DNA of 64,000 nucleotides from Oscillospiraceae bacterium (GTDB lineage: Bacteria > Bacillota > Clostridia > Oscillospirales > Oscillospiraceae). Positions 31,608 through 40,395 of the stretch are shown here, in pieces (within the stretch, counting starts at the first letter, position 1; the number at the start of each line of letters is the position of its first letter). The notes under the pieces were generated by a model. The model worked only from the letters and a program-made list of their open reading frames with translations. It was not told where the DNA came from and did no database searches. The DNA lies in the NCBI GenBank assembly GCA_015068125.1, contig SVLD01000006.1, positions 1-64,000 on the forward strand. The letters are read 5' to 3'. A program made the position numbers and the translations under genes.

Positions 31608-33656
31608 TTAATTCATCGTGCCCTCAGCCCTGTCAAACAGCACCGCGATGCGACTGCGCAGCGCCTGCCCCTCAGGGGTATCTGCCGTGCCCTCGGTATC
31701 GATCCACCGAGCCGAAGCCGCCTGGGCATCCTTCAAGGTCTGCAGATCCATGGACAAATTCGCCACCCGGAAGGCAGGCAGCCCCGACTGCCGGGAGCCG
31801 AAGAAATCGCCGGGACCCCGCATTTTCAAATCTTCTTCCGCGATCTTGAAGCCGTCGGTGGTCTTGCACAGGGCTTTCAGCCGCTGCAGGGTATCGGGAT
31901 TGCGATTGTGGGAGGTCAGAATGCAGAAGCTCTTGCTGCCGCCTCTGCCCACCCGGCCCCGGAGCTGATGAAGCTGCGATAAACCAAACCTGTCTGCATC
32001 CTCGATGACCATCAAAGTGGCATTGGGCACATCCACGCCCACCTCGATGACGGTGGTGGCCACCAGCACATCTGCTTCTCCCCGGGCGAAAGACGCCATG
32101 GCCGCCTCCTTCTCTCCCGCCTTCATCTGGCCGTGGAGCAGGGCGATCCGCAAATCCGGGAATACAGTCTTCTCTAAAGTTTCCGCCCAAACCGTGGCGG
32201 ATTTCATGCCCAGATCCTCACTTTCCTCCACCGCCGGACAGACCACGAAGCACTGATGCCCCTCTGCCACCTGCTTGCGGATAAAGGCATTGATCCGGGG
32301 ACGGTAGGATTCATTCACCAGGAAGGTATCCACCGGTTCCCGTCCCGGGGGCAATTCATTAATAATAGAAACCTCCAGATCGCCGTACATCAGCAGCGCC
32401 AATGTTCTGGGGATGGGGGTGGCAGACATGACAAGCAAGTGGGGGTCTGTACCCTTGGCGCTGAGCCGGGATCGCTGGGCAACGCCAAAGCGGTGCTGCT
32501 CGTCGGTGATTACCAGACCCAAATCGGCAAACTCCGTACTGTCCGACAGCAGCGCATGGGTACCCACAGCAAAATCCACCGTGCCTGATACCAGAGCTTC
32601 CCTGACTTCCCGCTTTTGCTTGGGCGTCATAGAGCCGGTAAGCAGCGCCATGCGGATGCCCATGGGGGCAAAGAGTCTGGAAAGCGACGAAAAATGCTGC
32701 TCCGCCAGAATTTCCGTAGGCGCCATCAGCGCCGCCTGCTTGCCGTTGCCTACCGCGCAGTAGGCCGCCGCAGCGGCTACCATAGTCTTACCGCTGCCCA
32801 CATCACCCTGAACCAGGCGATTCATGGGGGCACCGCTGCGGAAATCCTTCACAATCTCATCAATCGCCCGTCTTTGGGCCCCGGTGAGAGCAAAGGGCAA
32901 GGATGCATAGAAGGGCTGCATATTTAAGTTTACATAACTTTCCACCGTCTTCTGTGCCCGGCTTGCCCGAAGCAGCGCCAAGCCTGCGGAAAACACGAAA
33001 AACTCCTCGAAAATCAGCCGTTTTTTCGCCATCTCCGCTTCCGCCATGGAAGTGGGTTCATGGATGGCATAGTAAGCCCGCTCCGCCGGCAGAATCCCAA
33101 ACGCCCGCCGGACAGACTCCGGCAAAATCTCCTCAGGCACATCGCAAACGGCCAATGCCTGGCGCACCGCTTTGAGTATAGCCGCATTGGTCAGCCCTGC
33201 AGTCAAAGGGTAAATGGGCAGCACCCGCCGGGTAGTCACCGGGGGAGAATCCAGGGCTTCAAACACGGGATTGGTCATGCCGTAGCCGCCAAAATCCCCG
33301 GACAGAGCGCCGTAGAATACATATTCCTTGCCGTACTGGAGGTTCTCCGCGGCAAAGCGGTTGTTGAAAAAGGTCACCGTCAGCCGGGCAGTGTGATCGG
33401 CGATCTGCACCTTGGTCAAGTCCAGACCCTTGCGGATGCGGTTTGTCCTAGGGGTGTTCATCACCACGGCCTTGAAGCAGGCGGGTACATCCGCCTCCAG
33501 CTGGTCGATGGTAATAAGCTGGGTGCGATCCTCATAGCCCCGGGGGAAATGGCAGATCAGATCGCCCAAAGTGAAAATATTTAAGTTGGCAAATTGTTTG
33601 GCCTTGGTGGGGCCTACACCTTTTAATATAGTAATGGGATCAGACAGTCTGGCCAC
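31608..33656 (-). CDS. recG: ATP-dependent DNA helicase RecG
   Basis: 682 residues from a GTG at 33656; AAGGAGGTGAT lies just before, and 682 is the usual RecG length, so the ATG at 33698 is rejected. N-terminal wedge (OB) domain, then helicase motifs: GDVGSGKT (Walker A), DEQHRFG (DExH-type), SATPIPRTLALLMYGD and the C-terminal LHQLRGRVGRGG. RecG remodels stalled forks and Holliday junctions. Transcribed alone. Confidence 0.96.
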   Translation of the reverse strand: MARLSDPITILKGVGPTKAKQFANLNIFTLGDLICHFPRGYEDRTQLITIDQLEADVPACFKAVVMNTPRTNRIRKGLDLTKVQIADHTARLTVTFFNNRFAAENLQYGKEYVFYGALSGDFGGYGMTNPVFEALDSPPVTTRRVLPIYPLTAGLTNAAILKAVRQALAVCDVPEEILPESVRRAFGILPAERAYYAIHEPTSMAEAEMAKKRLIFEEFFVFSAGLALLRASRAQKTVESYVNLNMQPFYASLPFALTGAQRRAIDEIVKDFRSGAPMNRLVQGDVGSGKTMVAAAAAYCAVGNGKQAALMAPTEILAEQHFSSLSRLFAPMGIRMALLTGSMTPKQKREVREALVSGTVDFAVGTHALLSDSTEFADLGLVITDEQHRFGVAQRSRLSAKGTDPHLLVMSATPIPRTLALLMYGDLEVSIINELPPGREPVDTFLVNESYRPRINAFIRKQVAEGHQCFVVCPAVEESEDLGMKSATVWAETLEKTVFPDLRIALLHGQMKAGEKEAAMASFARGEADVLVATTVIEVGVDVPNATLMVIEDADRFGLSQLHQLRGRVGRGGSKSFCILTSHNRNPDTLQRLKALCKTTDGFKIAEEDLKMRGPGDFFGSRQSGLPAFRVANLSMDLQTLKDAQAASARWIDTEGTADTPEGQALRSRIAVLFDRAEGTMN

Positions 33657-33734
33657 GGGATCACCTCCTTTTACAATATTATAACATATTATTTCCAAAT
33701 TTCAAACCGGAGTTTCTCCCCGTCCCACAAAACA

Positions 33735-33764
33735 AAAAGCCTTCTCCTTGAGGAGAAGCCTTTT
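33735..33764 (-). terminator. Hairpin upstream of recG
   Basis: CTTCTCC/GGAGAAG arms around TTGA with A-rich and T-rich flanks; on the minus strand it ends GGCTTTTTGTTTTG. Probably stops transcripts arriving from rpsT. Confidence 0.7.
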
Positions 33765-33789
33765 GGTGAACGGCTGCGGAAAAAATCCG

Positions 33790-33897
33790 TTATCGGCGAG
33801 AGATTTTTTCGCAGATGAAACAACAAAGACCGAAGGCATACTTCCTGTATGTCGAGGTCTTTGTTGTGAACAGATGCGGAAAAAGATCCGCCGATAA
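33790..33897. repeat. ~108-base imperfect inverted repeat
   Basis: Outer arms TTATCGGCG (33790) and CGCCGATAA (33889); inner perfect 12-base arms 33820-33831 and 33856-33867 (ACAACAAAGACC), with a further ATAC/GTAT tip. It would make one long hairpin or cruciform between recG and rpsT. No other copy was seen in the window. Confidence 0.7.
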
Positions 33898-33901
33898 AAT
33901 G

Positions 33902-33934
33902 AAAAAACTCCCTCCAAGCTTAGCTCGGAAGGAG
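33902..33934 (-). terminator. rpsT terminator
   Basis: CTCCCTCC (33908-33915) with GGAAGGAG (33927-33934), one mismatch, followed on the minus strand by six T. Confidence 0.8.
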
Positions 33935-33949
33935 ATATTTTCAGAGAAA

Positions 33950-34213
33950 TCAGGCCAGCTTGTTCAGCTTCAGAGTCATGCTGCTCTTCTTGCGAGCGGC
34001 ATTGTTCTTGTGCAGAAGACCCTTGATGACAGCCTGGTCAACAGACTTGACAGCAACCTTGTAGGCAGCCTCAGCAGCAGTCTTGTCGCCGTTTTCCAGG
34101 GCGGCGTCAAACTTCTTCAGGTTGGTCTTCAGCTCGGACTTGTTTGCCTTGTTCTTCTCATAAGCGATCTTGGAAGAAATGACATCCTTCTTAGAGGACT
34201 TGATGTTGGGCAT
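33950..34213 (-). CDS. rpsT: 30S ribosomal protein S20
   Basis: 87 residues, start MPNIKSSKKDV after AGGAGG at 34213; lysine- and alanine-rich helical protein with the usual ...LLHKNNAARKKSSMTLKLNKL end. Binds 16S rRNA. Single-gene transcript with its own terminator. Confidence 0.97.
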   Translation of the reverse strand: MPNIKSSKKDVISSKIAYEKNKANKSELKTNLKKFDAALENGDKTAAEAAYKVAVKSVDQAVIKGLLHKNNAARKKSSMTLKLNKLA

Positions 34214-34335
34214 TTCGTTACACCTCCTGTTCTCCAAAAGTTTTTCATACAGATATGTATTATAACGCCACTTTCCTATAAAATCAATCCCCTTTTCAAA
34301 AAATTTTTAAAAAAATGCGCTCAGAATGGCAGCTT

Positions 34336-34568
34336 TTATCCACTTTTTGCTGTGAGCGCCGGGGAACACAGGGTGATTTGTGGAAAATTTCTCTTGTCAA
34401 GTCCCATTTTTTGTACCGGTTTTTCCCTTTTGGCAAAAGCACAAGGGAAGAAAAAGTGGGAAGTTTGTCGAAGGGCGTCGATTGTAGTTATGTCAACTTA
34501 TTTTCTTGCTGTTTTATAAACAGTTTTTTTCTGACGGCTGTGGATAAACCTGTGGAAAGTGTGGAAAA
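34336..34568. other. Cluster of DnaA-box-like sequences in an AT-rich gap
   Basis: TGTGGATAA at 34539-34547 is a perfect DnaA box (reverse of TTATCCACA). One-mismatch or two-mismatch boxes are at 34336 (TTATCCACT), 34379 (TGTGGAAAA), 34551 (TGTGGAAAG) and 34560 (TGTGGAAAA). The last three are same-strand and tightly spaced. The 662-base gap 34214-34875 contains no convincing gene; small hairpins at 34622-34643 and 34651-34681 are also present. Confidence 0.4.
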
Positions 34569-34875
34569 CTCCGCTTCATCAACAGATATTTCCCAAAATT
34601 TCCCGGAAACCAAGCCCCTGAATCGGGGATCAAACGTCCCCGCTTCCCCGCTCCGTAACGACTGTGTAACCGTGTTACGGAAACAAACCAAAAAAATCGT
34701 TATGTCGTATTTTTTGCCGGAAAAGTTCCGAAAAACCGTTATCCTGTTCCCGGTAACCCAGAGGCAACGGCGGCAGGGGCAAATTTTTTTGTGAAAAACC
34801 GCCAAAGTTTTTTCAGGTATCATCCTCCCGGAAATGGAAATACTGGTAACAACCTTTTTTCACAGGAGGAGCACC

Positions 34876-35655
34876 ATGCAGGGAAAGGTAGAGATCTGCG
34901 GTGTGAACACCGCAAAGCTGAAAACATTGTCCCCTGCCCAAATGGACGTGCTTCTGCGCCAGGCAAAGACCGGCGACGAGAAAGCACGCCAGGCGCTGAT
35001 CGAGGGAAACCTTCGGTTGGTTTTAAGTGTGATCCAGCGATTTGACAAGCGGGGAGAAAGCCCCGATGACCTGTTCCAGGTGGGATGCATCGGCCTCATC
35101 AAGGCCATCGCCAATTTTGACCCGGATAAACAGGTCCGGTTTTCCACCTACGGCGTGCCCATGATTGCCGGGGAGGTGCGTCGGTATCTTCGGGACAACA
35201 GCGCCATCCGGGTGTCCCGATCCATCCGGGATGTGGCTTACCGGGTGCTGCAGTGCAAGGAATATCTGCTTCTGCAGCTGGGCAGAGAGCCTACTCTGGA
35301 TGAAATTGCCAAAGAATTGCAGCTTCCGGAAAGCGATGTCAGCCAGGCTTTGGACGCGGTCTGCGCCCCGGTAAGCCTTCACGATCCAGTCTTTGCCGAC
35401 GGTGGCGACCCTCTGACGGTGATGGATCAGGTTCGGGATACGAAAAATACCGAGGGCAACTGGATGGAGCACATCACCCTGCGCAGCGCGTTTCAATCCC
35501 TAAACGACCGGGAAAAACAGATCCTTTCGCTGCGGTTTTACGACGGCAAGACCCAGATGGAAGTGGCCGGGGTCCTGGGGATCTCCCAGGCCCAGGTCTC
35601 CCGGCTGGAAAAGGGTGCCATCAGCGCCATGCGGAAAAGCATCAGTGTATCGTAA
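34876..35655 (+). CDS. sigG: RNA polymerase sporulation sigma factor SigG
   Basis: 259 residues. Begins with the SigG-specific KVEICGVNTAKL, then sigma-70 regions 2 (NLRLVLSVIQRF...DDLFQVGCIGLIKAI), 3 and 4 (LNDREKQILSLRFYDGKTQMEVAGVLGISQAQVSRLEK). SigG runs late forespore gene expression after engulfment. AGGAGG precedes the ATG at 34876. ylmC follows after a repeat insertion; sigG-ylmC proximity is conserved in spore formers. A weak SigF/SigG-like promoter (GGTATCA, ~14 bases, GAAATACT) lies about 40-60 bases upstream. Confidence 0.95.
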   Translation: MQGKVEICGVNTAKLKTLSPAQMDVLLRQAKTGDEKARQALIEGNLRLVLSVIQRFDKRGESPDDLFQVGCIGLIKAIANFDPDKQVRFSTYGVPMIAGEVRRYLRDNSAIRVSRSIRDVAYRVLQCKEYLLLQLGREPTLDEIAKELQLPESDVSQALDAVCAPVSLHDPVFADGGDPLTVMDQVRDTKNTEGNWMEHITLRSAFQSLNDREKQILSLRFYDGKTQMEVAGVLGISQAQVSRLEKGAISAMRKSISVS

Positions 35656-35662
35656 CCGCTCT

Positions 35663-35807
35663 GTCATCCTGTAGTGGCGAGCATTGCTCGTCTCTTGTCC
35701 CCCTCACTGAGGGGGCTGGCAAAAAGCCGCGCTTTTTGACTGGGGGAGTACTCCCTCCGGCCTTACCCAATGGCAACGCCACCTCCCTCATCAGAGGGAG
35801 GCAAGGG
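35663..35807. repeat. Family S fragment followed by family P copy 5
   Basis: 35663-35692 carries TCATCCTGTAGTGGCGAGCATTGCTCGTC, a family S fragment. 35698-35807 is a full family P element: CCCCCTC/GAGGGGG, inner arms CAAAAAGC/GCTTTTTG, centre GGGAGTACTCCC, then CCTCCGGCC...GGCAACGCCACC and CCTCCC/GGGAGG. The two elements are nested side by side between sigG and ylmC. Confidence 0.8.
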
Positions 35808-35876
35808 ATTTTCTCCTTGTCATATCCCCCGGCCTTACCGCATATCCTTTACCATCCTTTTCCGGGAGGTATGGTT

Positions 35877-36164
35877 ATGGGTATCAGAATCACGGAACTG
35901 CACTGCAAGGAGGTCATCTGCCTCAGCGATGGCCGGCGGCTGGGCTTTGTATCCGATGTGGAGGTAGAAATTCCGGCAGGGAATGTCCTGGCCATCGTAG
36001 TGCCGGGGCCCTGCCGGTTTTTTGGTGTGTTGGGTCGGCGGGACGATTATGTGATCCCCTGGCGGTGTCTCCGGCGCATCGGGCCGGACATTATTCTTGT
36101 GGATATCAAGCCCAACGAATGCCTGTTCCCCAAGCATAAATGGGGACTGCCTTTTGGTCTGTAA
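35877..36164 (+). CDS. YlmC/YmxH family PRC-barrel sporulation protein
   Basis: 95 residues (MGIRITELHCKEVICLSDGRRLGFVSDVEVE...YVIPWRCLRRIGPDIILVDI), a PRC-barrel-like fold of the YlmC/YmxH family. Role unknown, but the gene is tied to sporulation clusters. The ATG at 35877 lies 7 bases after GGGAGG; an earlier ATG at 35871 is too close to it. Downstream of sigG, matching the conserved order. Confidence 0.87.
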   Translation: MGIRITELHCKEVICLSDGRRLGFVSDVEVEIPAGNVLAIVVPGPCRFFGVLGRRDDYVIPWRCLRRIGPDIILVDIKPNECLFPKHKWGLPFGL

Positions 36165-36201
36165 AATTACGAAATTTTTCTGAATTTTTTGGAAAAAATA
36201 C

Positions 36202-36230
36202 TTGCAAAACGGATTTCAATCGTATATAAT
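36202..36230 (+). promoter_or_regulatory. rpsB-tsf promoter TTGCAA-17-TATAAT
   Basis: -35 at 36202-36207 and -10 at 36225-36230 with 17-bp spacing. Confidence 0.85.
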
Positions 36231-36237
36231 GTTTCGG

Positions 36238-36334
36238 CATGGGCAAAAATCCCATGACATTATCATCCCACACACCCGGTGATTGCGCGCCCCAGTGTTC
36301 TTCGGAACGGGCAGCGCGAGATTGAAGCGGGGTG
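36238..36334 (+). promoter_or_regulatory. Structured rpsB leader
   Basis: Three elements: CATGGG/CCCATG hairpin (36238-36256); an outer CACCCG (36273-36278) with CGGGGTG (36328-36334); and within it GCGC-GCCC...GTTC-TTCG-GAAC-GGGC-A-GCGC, a UUCG-capped stem with an internal loop. No T-run follows, so translational rather than transcriptional control is likely. A ribosomal protein S2 autoregulatory site is the inferred role. Confidence 0.6.
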
Positions 36335-36363
36335 GAGGAACAAACAAAAGGAGAAAATCAAAA

Positions 36364-37098
36364 ATGGCTGTCGTATCTATGAAACAACTGCTGGAGGCCG
36401 GCGTACACTTCGGTCACCAGACCCGCCGCTGGAACCCCAAGATGGGTACCTACATCTACACCGAGCGCAACGGTATCCACATCATCGACCTGCAGAAGAC
36501 CGTTAAGAAGCTGGAAGAGGCTTATAACTTCGTTCGTGAAGTTTCCGCTAACGGCGGCAACATCCTGTTCGTCGGCACCAAGAAGCAGGCACAGGATGCC
36601 ATCAAGGAAGAGGCTGCCCGCTGCGGTGGCTACTATGTCAACGCCCGTTGGCTGGGCGGCATGCTGACCAACTTCCGCACCATGCGTACCCGTATCGACC
36701 GTCTGGCTCAGCTGCGCAAGATGGAAGAGGACGGCACCTTCGCCATGCTGCCCAAGAAGGAAGTCATCAAGCTGCAGGGCGAAATCGAGAAGCTGGAGAA
36801 GTACCTGGGCGGCGTTAAGGAAATGAAGAAGATCCCCGCCTGCCTGTTCATCGTTGACCCCCGCCGGGAGCGCAACGCTATCGCCGAGGCTCACAAGCTG
36901 AACATTCCCATTGTCGCTATCGTTGACACCAACTGCGATCCCGATGAGATCGACTACGTTATCCCCGGCAACGACGACGCTATCCGCGCCATCCGCCTGA
37001 TCGCCGCCGCTATGGCCGGTGCTGTCATTGAGGGCCGCCAGGGTGAGGACGCTGCTGTCGAGGTCGCTGAGGCTGTCGAGGCTCCCGCTGCTGAGTAA
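36364..37098 (+). CDS. rpsB: 30S ribosomal protein S2
   Basis: 244 residues, starting [27 protein letters not shown] after AAAGGAG. Contains the S2 signature (FVDTN-like [27 protein letters not shown]). The C-terminus is alanine/valine/glutamate-rich. Pairs with tsf 35 bases downstream. Confidence 0.98.
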   Translation: MAVVSMKQLLEAGVHFGHQTRRWNPKMGTYIYTERNGIHIIDLQKTVKKLEEAYNFVREVSANGGNILFVGTKKQAQDAIKEEAARCGGYYVNARWLGGMLTNFRTMRTRIDRLAQLRKMEEDGTFAMLPKKEVIKLQGEIEKLEKYLGGVKEMKKIPACLFIVDPRRERNAIAEAHKLNIPIVAIVDTNCDPDEIDYVIPGNDDAIRAIRLIAAAMAGAVIEGRQGEDAAVEVAEAVEAPAAE

Positions 37099-37133
37099 TT
37101 CCGATACACGAAAGACTTTAGGAGGATAACAAA

Positions 37134-38060
37134 ATGGCTTTTACTGCTCAAGATGTTAAGAAGCTGCGTGAAATGACCAACGTCGGCATGATGGACTGCA
37201 AGGCTGCTCTGGCCGCTACCGACGGTGATATGGATAAGGCTGTTGACTGGCTCCGTGAGAAGGGCCTGGCAAAGGCTGCCAAGAAGGCTGACCGCATTGC
37301 CGCTGAAGGCGTTGCTTACGCCACCGTCGTTGACGGCGTGGGTGTCGTCATCGAGGTCAACTCCGAGACCGACTTCGCTGCCAAGACCGATTCCTTCCTG
37401 GATCTGGTCAAGAACCTGGCTACCGTCGTTGCTACCCAGAACCCCGCTGATGTGGAGGCTCTGAAGGCTTGCACTTACCCCAACTCCAACCTGACCGTCA
37501 CTGAGATCATGCAGGAGAAGGTCATGTCCATCGGCGAGAACATGCAGATCCGCCGCTTCAACCGCTTTGCTGAGAACGTCAGCGTCGCTTACGTTCACGC
37601 CGGCGGTTCCCACGGTGTTCTGGTCAACCTGGCCGTGGAAGGCGCTGACGCCACCGAGGTGGGTAAGAACGTGGCTATGCAGATCGCTGCCATGAACCCC
37701 AAGTACTGGGATAAGTCCATGGTTCCCCAGGCCGATGTTGACAAGGAGCTGGCCGTTCAGGTTGCTCTGATGGACAACGACCCCAAGATGGCTTCCAAGC
37801 CCGCTCAGGTCAAGGAAAAGATCGCTCAGGGCAAGATCGCCGCTTTCTTCAAGGAGAACTGCCTGCTGCAGCAGGACTTCGTCCGTGGCGACCTCTATAA
37901 GGGCGACGTGGCCGGCTATATTGCTGACGCTGCCAAGAAGCAGGGCGGCAAGATCTCCTTCGTGGACGCCATTCACTACATCAAGGGTGAAGGCATCGAG
38001 AAGAAGGAAGAGAACTTCGCTGATGAAGTCGCCGCTCAGATCGCCGGCGCTCATAAGTAA
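37134..38060 (+). CDS. tsf: Translation elongation factor Ts
   Basis: 308 residues. N-terminal UBA domain (VKKLREMTNVGMMDCKAALAATDGDMDKAVDWLREKG), then the EF-Ts dimerisation core including VEVNSETDFAAK. It exchanges GDP for GTP on EF-Tu. AGGAGG before the ATG; terminator directly after. Confidence 0.98.
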   Translation: MAFTAQDVKKLREMTNVGMMDCKAALAATDGDMDKAVDWLREKGLAKAAKKADRIAAEGVAYATVVDGVGVVIEVNSETDFAAKTDSFLDLVKNLATVVATQNPADVEALKACTYPNSNLTVTEIMQEKVMSIGENMQIRRFNRFAENVSVAYVHAGGSHGVLVNLAVEGADATEVGKNVAMQIAAMNPKYWDKSMVPQADVDKELAVQVALMDNDPKMASKPAQVKEKIAQGKIAAFFKENCLLQQDFVRGDLYKGDVAGYIADAAKKQGGKISFVDAIHYIKGEGIEKKEENFADEVAAQIAGAHK

Positions 38061-38076
38061 GAATCTGCCAAATGAT

Positions 38077-38109
38077 ATCGTGGGCACGAAATGTGCCCAC
38101 GATTTTTTT
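38077..38109 (+). terminator. Terminator after rpsB-tsf
   Basis: ATCGTGGGCAC/GTGCCCACGAT arms with a GAAAT loop and seven T. Confidence 0.93.
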
Positions 38110-38117
38110 GCGAATAA

Positions 38118-38146
38118 TTGACTTTTCCTTCTTTGTGCGGTATAGT
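38118..38146 (+). promoter_or_regulatory. mtlD promoter TTGACT-17-TATAGT
   Basis: -35 at 38118-38123, -10 at 38141-38146, spacing 17. Confidence 0.78.
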
Positions 38147-38192
38147 GATAAAAGTTAATCAAGTTTAAAAATCACAAGCTTTGGAGGTTTTT

Positions 38193-39332
38193 ATGAATAA
38201 AGCAATTATGTTCGGCGGCGGCAATATTGGCCGCGGTTTCATCGGTCTGCTGCTGGAAAAGGCCGGCTACCATGTGCTGTTCGCAGACGTGTTCCAGCCT
38301 CTGCTGGATGCCATTAACACCCGTAAGGAATACACCGTCCATATCGTGGATGAAAACTGTGAGGATGTAGTCGTTTCCAACATCTCCGCCATGAATTCCA
38401 CCGCTCCCGAGCTGGCAAATGAATTTGTGGATGCCCAGCTGGTAACCACCGCTGTGGGTCTGACCATCCTGCCCCGGATCGCCGGTACCTTTGCCGCCGG
38501 CATCGCTGCCCGCCGGGCCGCCGGTGTGAAAACTTACATGAACATCATCGCCTGCGAGAATGCTATCCGTGCTTCCTCCCAGCTGAAAGCCCATGTCTAT
38601 GACCGCCTCAGCGACGAAGACAAAACCTATGCTGACGAATTTGTTGGCTTCCCCGACTGCGTGGTGGATCGCATTGTGCCTCCCTTCCGCAGCGAGAACA
38701 TCACCGACGTCATGGTGGAGCGCCACTGCGAATGGGATGTGGAGCGGGCCGGCATCAAGGGTGATTTTAACGGTCTAAATGGCATGGAGATCGTGGACAA
38801 GCTGGAACCCTACCTGGAGCGCAAGCTCTACGGCTTTAACGGCCCCCACTGCATCACCGCCTGCCTGGGCTGTGTCAAGGGTCACAACACCATCCGCCAG
38901 TCCATCAACGACCCCGAGATCGAAAAGATCGTCACCGGCGTCATGGCTGAGTGCAGCGCCGCCCTGTGCAAGCGTCACGGCTTTGCCCCCGAGGCTATGG
39001 CCGCCTACTCCGCCACCGCAATTAACCGCTTCCGCAACCCCTACCTGGTGGACGAAGTGAAGCGTGTTGCCCGGGAACCCATGCGCAAGCTGGCCCCCAA
39101 CGACCGCCTGGTGGGCCCCATGAAGATGGCTATGGAGTATGATCTCCCCGTTGATAATTACGCCATCGGCGTTGCCGCTGCCATGCTGTACGACAATCCC
39201 GAAGATCCCCAGAGCGTGCAGCTCCAGGCGCTGATTGCCGACAAGGGCGTCATCGGCGCGCTGACGGAGATCACCGGCATCGCAGGCGAGGCTGCCGAGA
39301 AGGTTCTGGCCGCCTACAATTCCATGAAATAA
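38193..39332 (+). CDS. mtlD: Mannitol-1-phosphate 5-dehydrogenase
   Basis: 379 residues from ATG 38193 (GGAGG upstream). Rossmann motif GGGNIGRGFIG at residues 8-18; the polyol dehydrogenase long-chain motifs (KTYMNIIACENAI, DCVVDRIVPP, YGFNGPHCITACLG) are present. It converts mannitol-1-phosphate and NAD+ to fructose-6-phosphate, or the reverse. No mannitol PTS gene is adjacent, so it may serve mannitol synthesis or redox balancing, or its transporter is elsewhere. Confidence 0.94.
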   Translation: MNKAIMFGGGNIGRGFIGLLLEKAGYHVLFADVFQPLLDAINTRKEYTVHIVDENCEDVVVSNISAMNSTAPELANEFVDAQLVTTAVGLTILPRIAGTFAAGIAARRAAGVKTYMNIIACENAIRASSQLKAHVYDRLSDEDKTYADEFVGFPDCVVDRIVPPFRSENITDVMVERHCEWDVERAGIKGDFNGLNGMEIVDKLEPYLERKLYGFNGPHCITACLGCVKGHNTIRQSINDPEIEKIVTGVMAECSAALCKRHGFAPEAMAAYSATAINRFRNPYLVDEVKRVAREPMRKLAPNDRLVGPMKMAMEYDLPVDNYAIGVAAAMLYDNPEDPQSVQLQALIADKGVIGALTEITGIAGEAAEKVLAAYNSMK

Positions 39333-39422
39333 GAAAAAAATACAATTCTCTTCTGTCGTAGCAACATATGCACTCTCCTTGCTCTCAAACCCAGTATTAC
39401 TAACTTGGAAGGGTGGACAATA

Positions 39423-40334
39423 ATGAAAAAAGTATTCTCTTCTCTCTGTGTAATTGCGTTGATCCTTGTTTTCGTTGGGTGTGATATTAATTCGCCGTCC
39501 TCGACCTCCAAAGTGTATAATATTGGGGATGTAGTCGAATTGGGCGGAATAAAGTTTAAAGTTTATAGGACAACAACAGATCATACCGAGCTGTATTTGT
39601 TGGCGCAGAACAACATCGCCACTACAATCTTCTCTGATAGCGATCGGCCATACGACAAGCAGCATGATTACCATGGCAGTCTAGTAGAGGGCTATGTTAA
39701 TAAATTTGTGGACAGCTTAGAGGACAGAGGCTATGTTATTAAATCTTCTGGTATTCCTAACATAGACGACATATATGAACTAGGCTTTAAAGATTCCGTA
39801 ACCGTTTCTGGCCTTCCCTATTTATATGACGATGCTCCTGATTTTGTTAAATTGGAACAGAACTTTTGGCTTTCAGGGTATTATAGGGTGGACACATACC
39901 AATGGGTTTATTTTGATGAAAAGATAGACACAAAAAGTTGTGATGAAGAGTATGGTGTCCGGCCTATTATTGTAATCGACTCCTCTGAATTGGATAAGGA
40001 ACCATCAACCTTGCCTGTTGATCTTTTCATCAAGGACATTATCCAGTCTGATTGTGCCTGGACAAGTGAAGGTGGCATCCACAATCCTTACGACCGATTT
40101 TATTTTGATTGTGAAAATATGATATTTACAAATATTTTCCAGTCTCCCGAATTAAGTATGACTGAAAAGTACAAAATGAGTTTTGTTGATGATCATACTA
40201 TTCAAATAGAAGGCCTTATGCGGGGACATGATTTCCCCGCCCAAATCACCATAGTAAGTGAAACTAAGTTAAGAGTCCGATTTATTAACGAGAAATATAA
40301 CGATGGCGATTATTTCCTTAATAAGGAAAGCTAG
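39423..40334 (+). CDS. AT-rich lipoprotein with DUF6273-like domain
   Basis: 303 residues from ATG 39423. Signal peptide with lipobox FVGC near residue 21. Residues ~40-190 (YNIGDVVELGGIKFKVY..., FWLSGYYRVD, YGVRPIIVIDSSE) resemble the DUF6273 surface domain. The C-terminal ~90 residues look like a beta-rich domain (IQIEGLMRGHDFPAQITIVSETKLRVRF) of unknown identity. Codon use (TTA, ATA, AAT) is clearly more AT-rich than neighbours, suggesting recent acquisition. Single-gene unit ending at a terminator. Function unknown. Confidence 0.72.
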   Translation: MKKVFSSLCVIALILVFVGCDINSPSSTSKVYNIGDVVELGGIKFKVYRTTTDHTELYLLAQNNIATTIFSDSDRPYDKQHDYHGSLVEGYVNKFVDSLEDRGYVIKSSGIPNIDDIYELGFKDSVTVSGLPYLYDDAPDFVKLEQNFWLSGYYRVDTYQWVYFDEKIDTKSCDEEYGVRPIIVIDSSELDKEPSTLPVDLFIKDIIQSDCAWTSEGGIHNPYDRFYFDCENMIFTNIFQSPELSMTEKYKMSFVDDHTIQIEGLMRGHDFPAQITIVSETKLRVRFINEKYNDGDYFLNKES

Positions 40335-40349
40335 ATGATGTTTAACTAT

Positions 40350-40381
40350 GAAAGAGCCGGTGTGTTTACACCGGCTCTTTC
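40350..40381. terminator. Bidirectional terminator between lipoprotein and galT
   Basis: GAAAGAGCCGGTGT/ACACCGGCTCTTTC arms with a GTTT loop between convergent genes. Confidence 0.85.
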
Positions 40382-40395
40382 ATATTACAATAGAA

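Noticed and set aside
34539-34568. Chromosomal replication origin
   Set aside because: Too few boxes and no dnaA, dnaN or rpmH nearby; kept only as a possible DnaA-binding cluster.
34315-34794. 159-residue frame in the rpsT-sigG gap
   Set aside because: No ribosome-binding site, Phe/Ser-rich translation without a domain, and overlaps DnaA-box-like and hairpin sequences.
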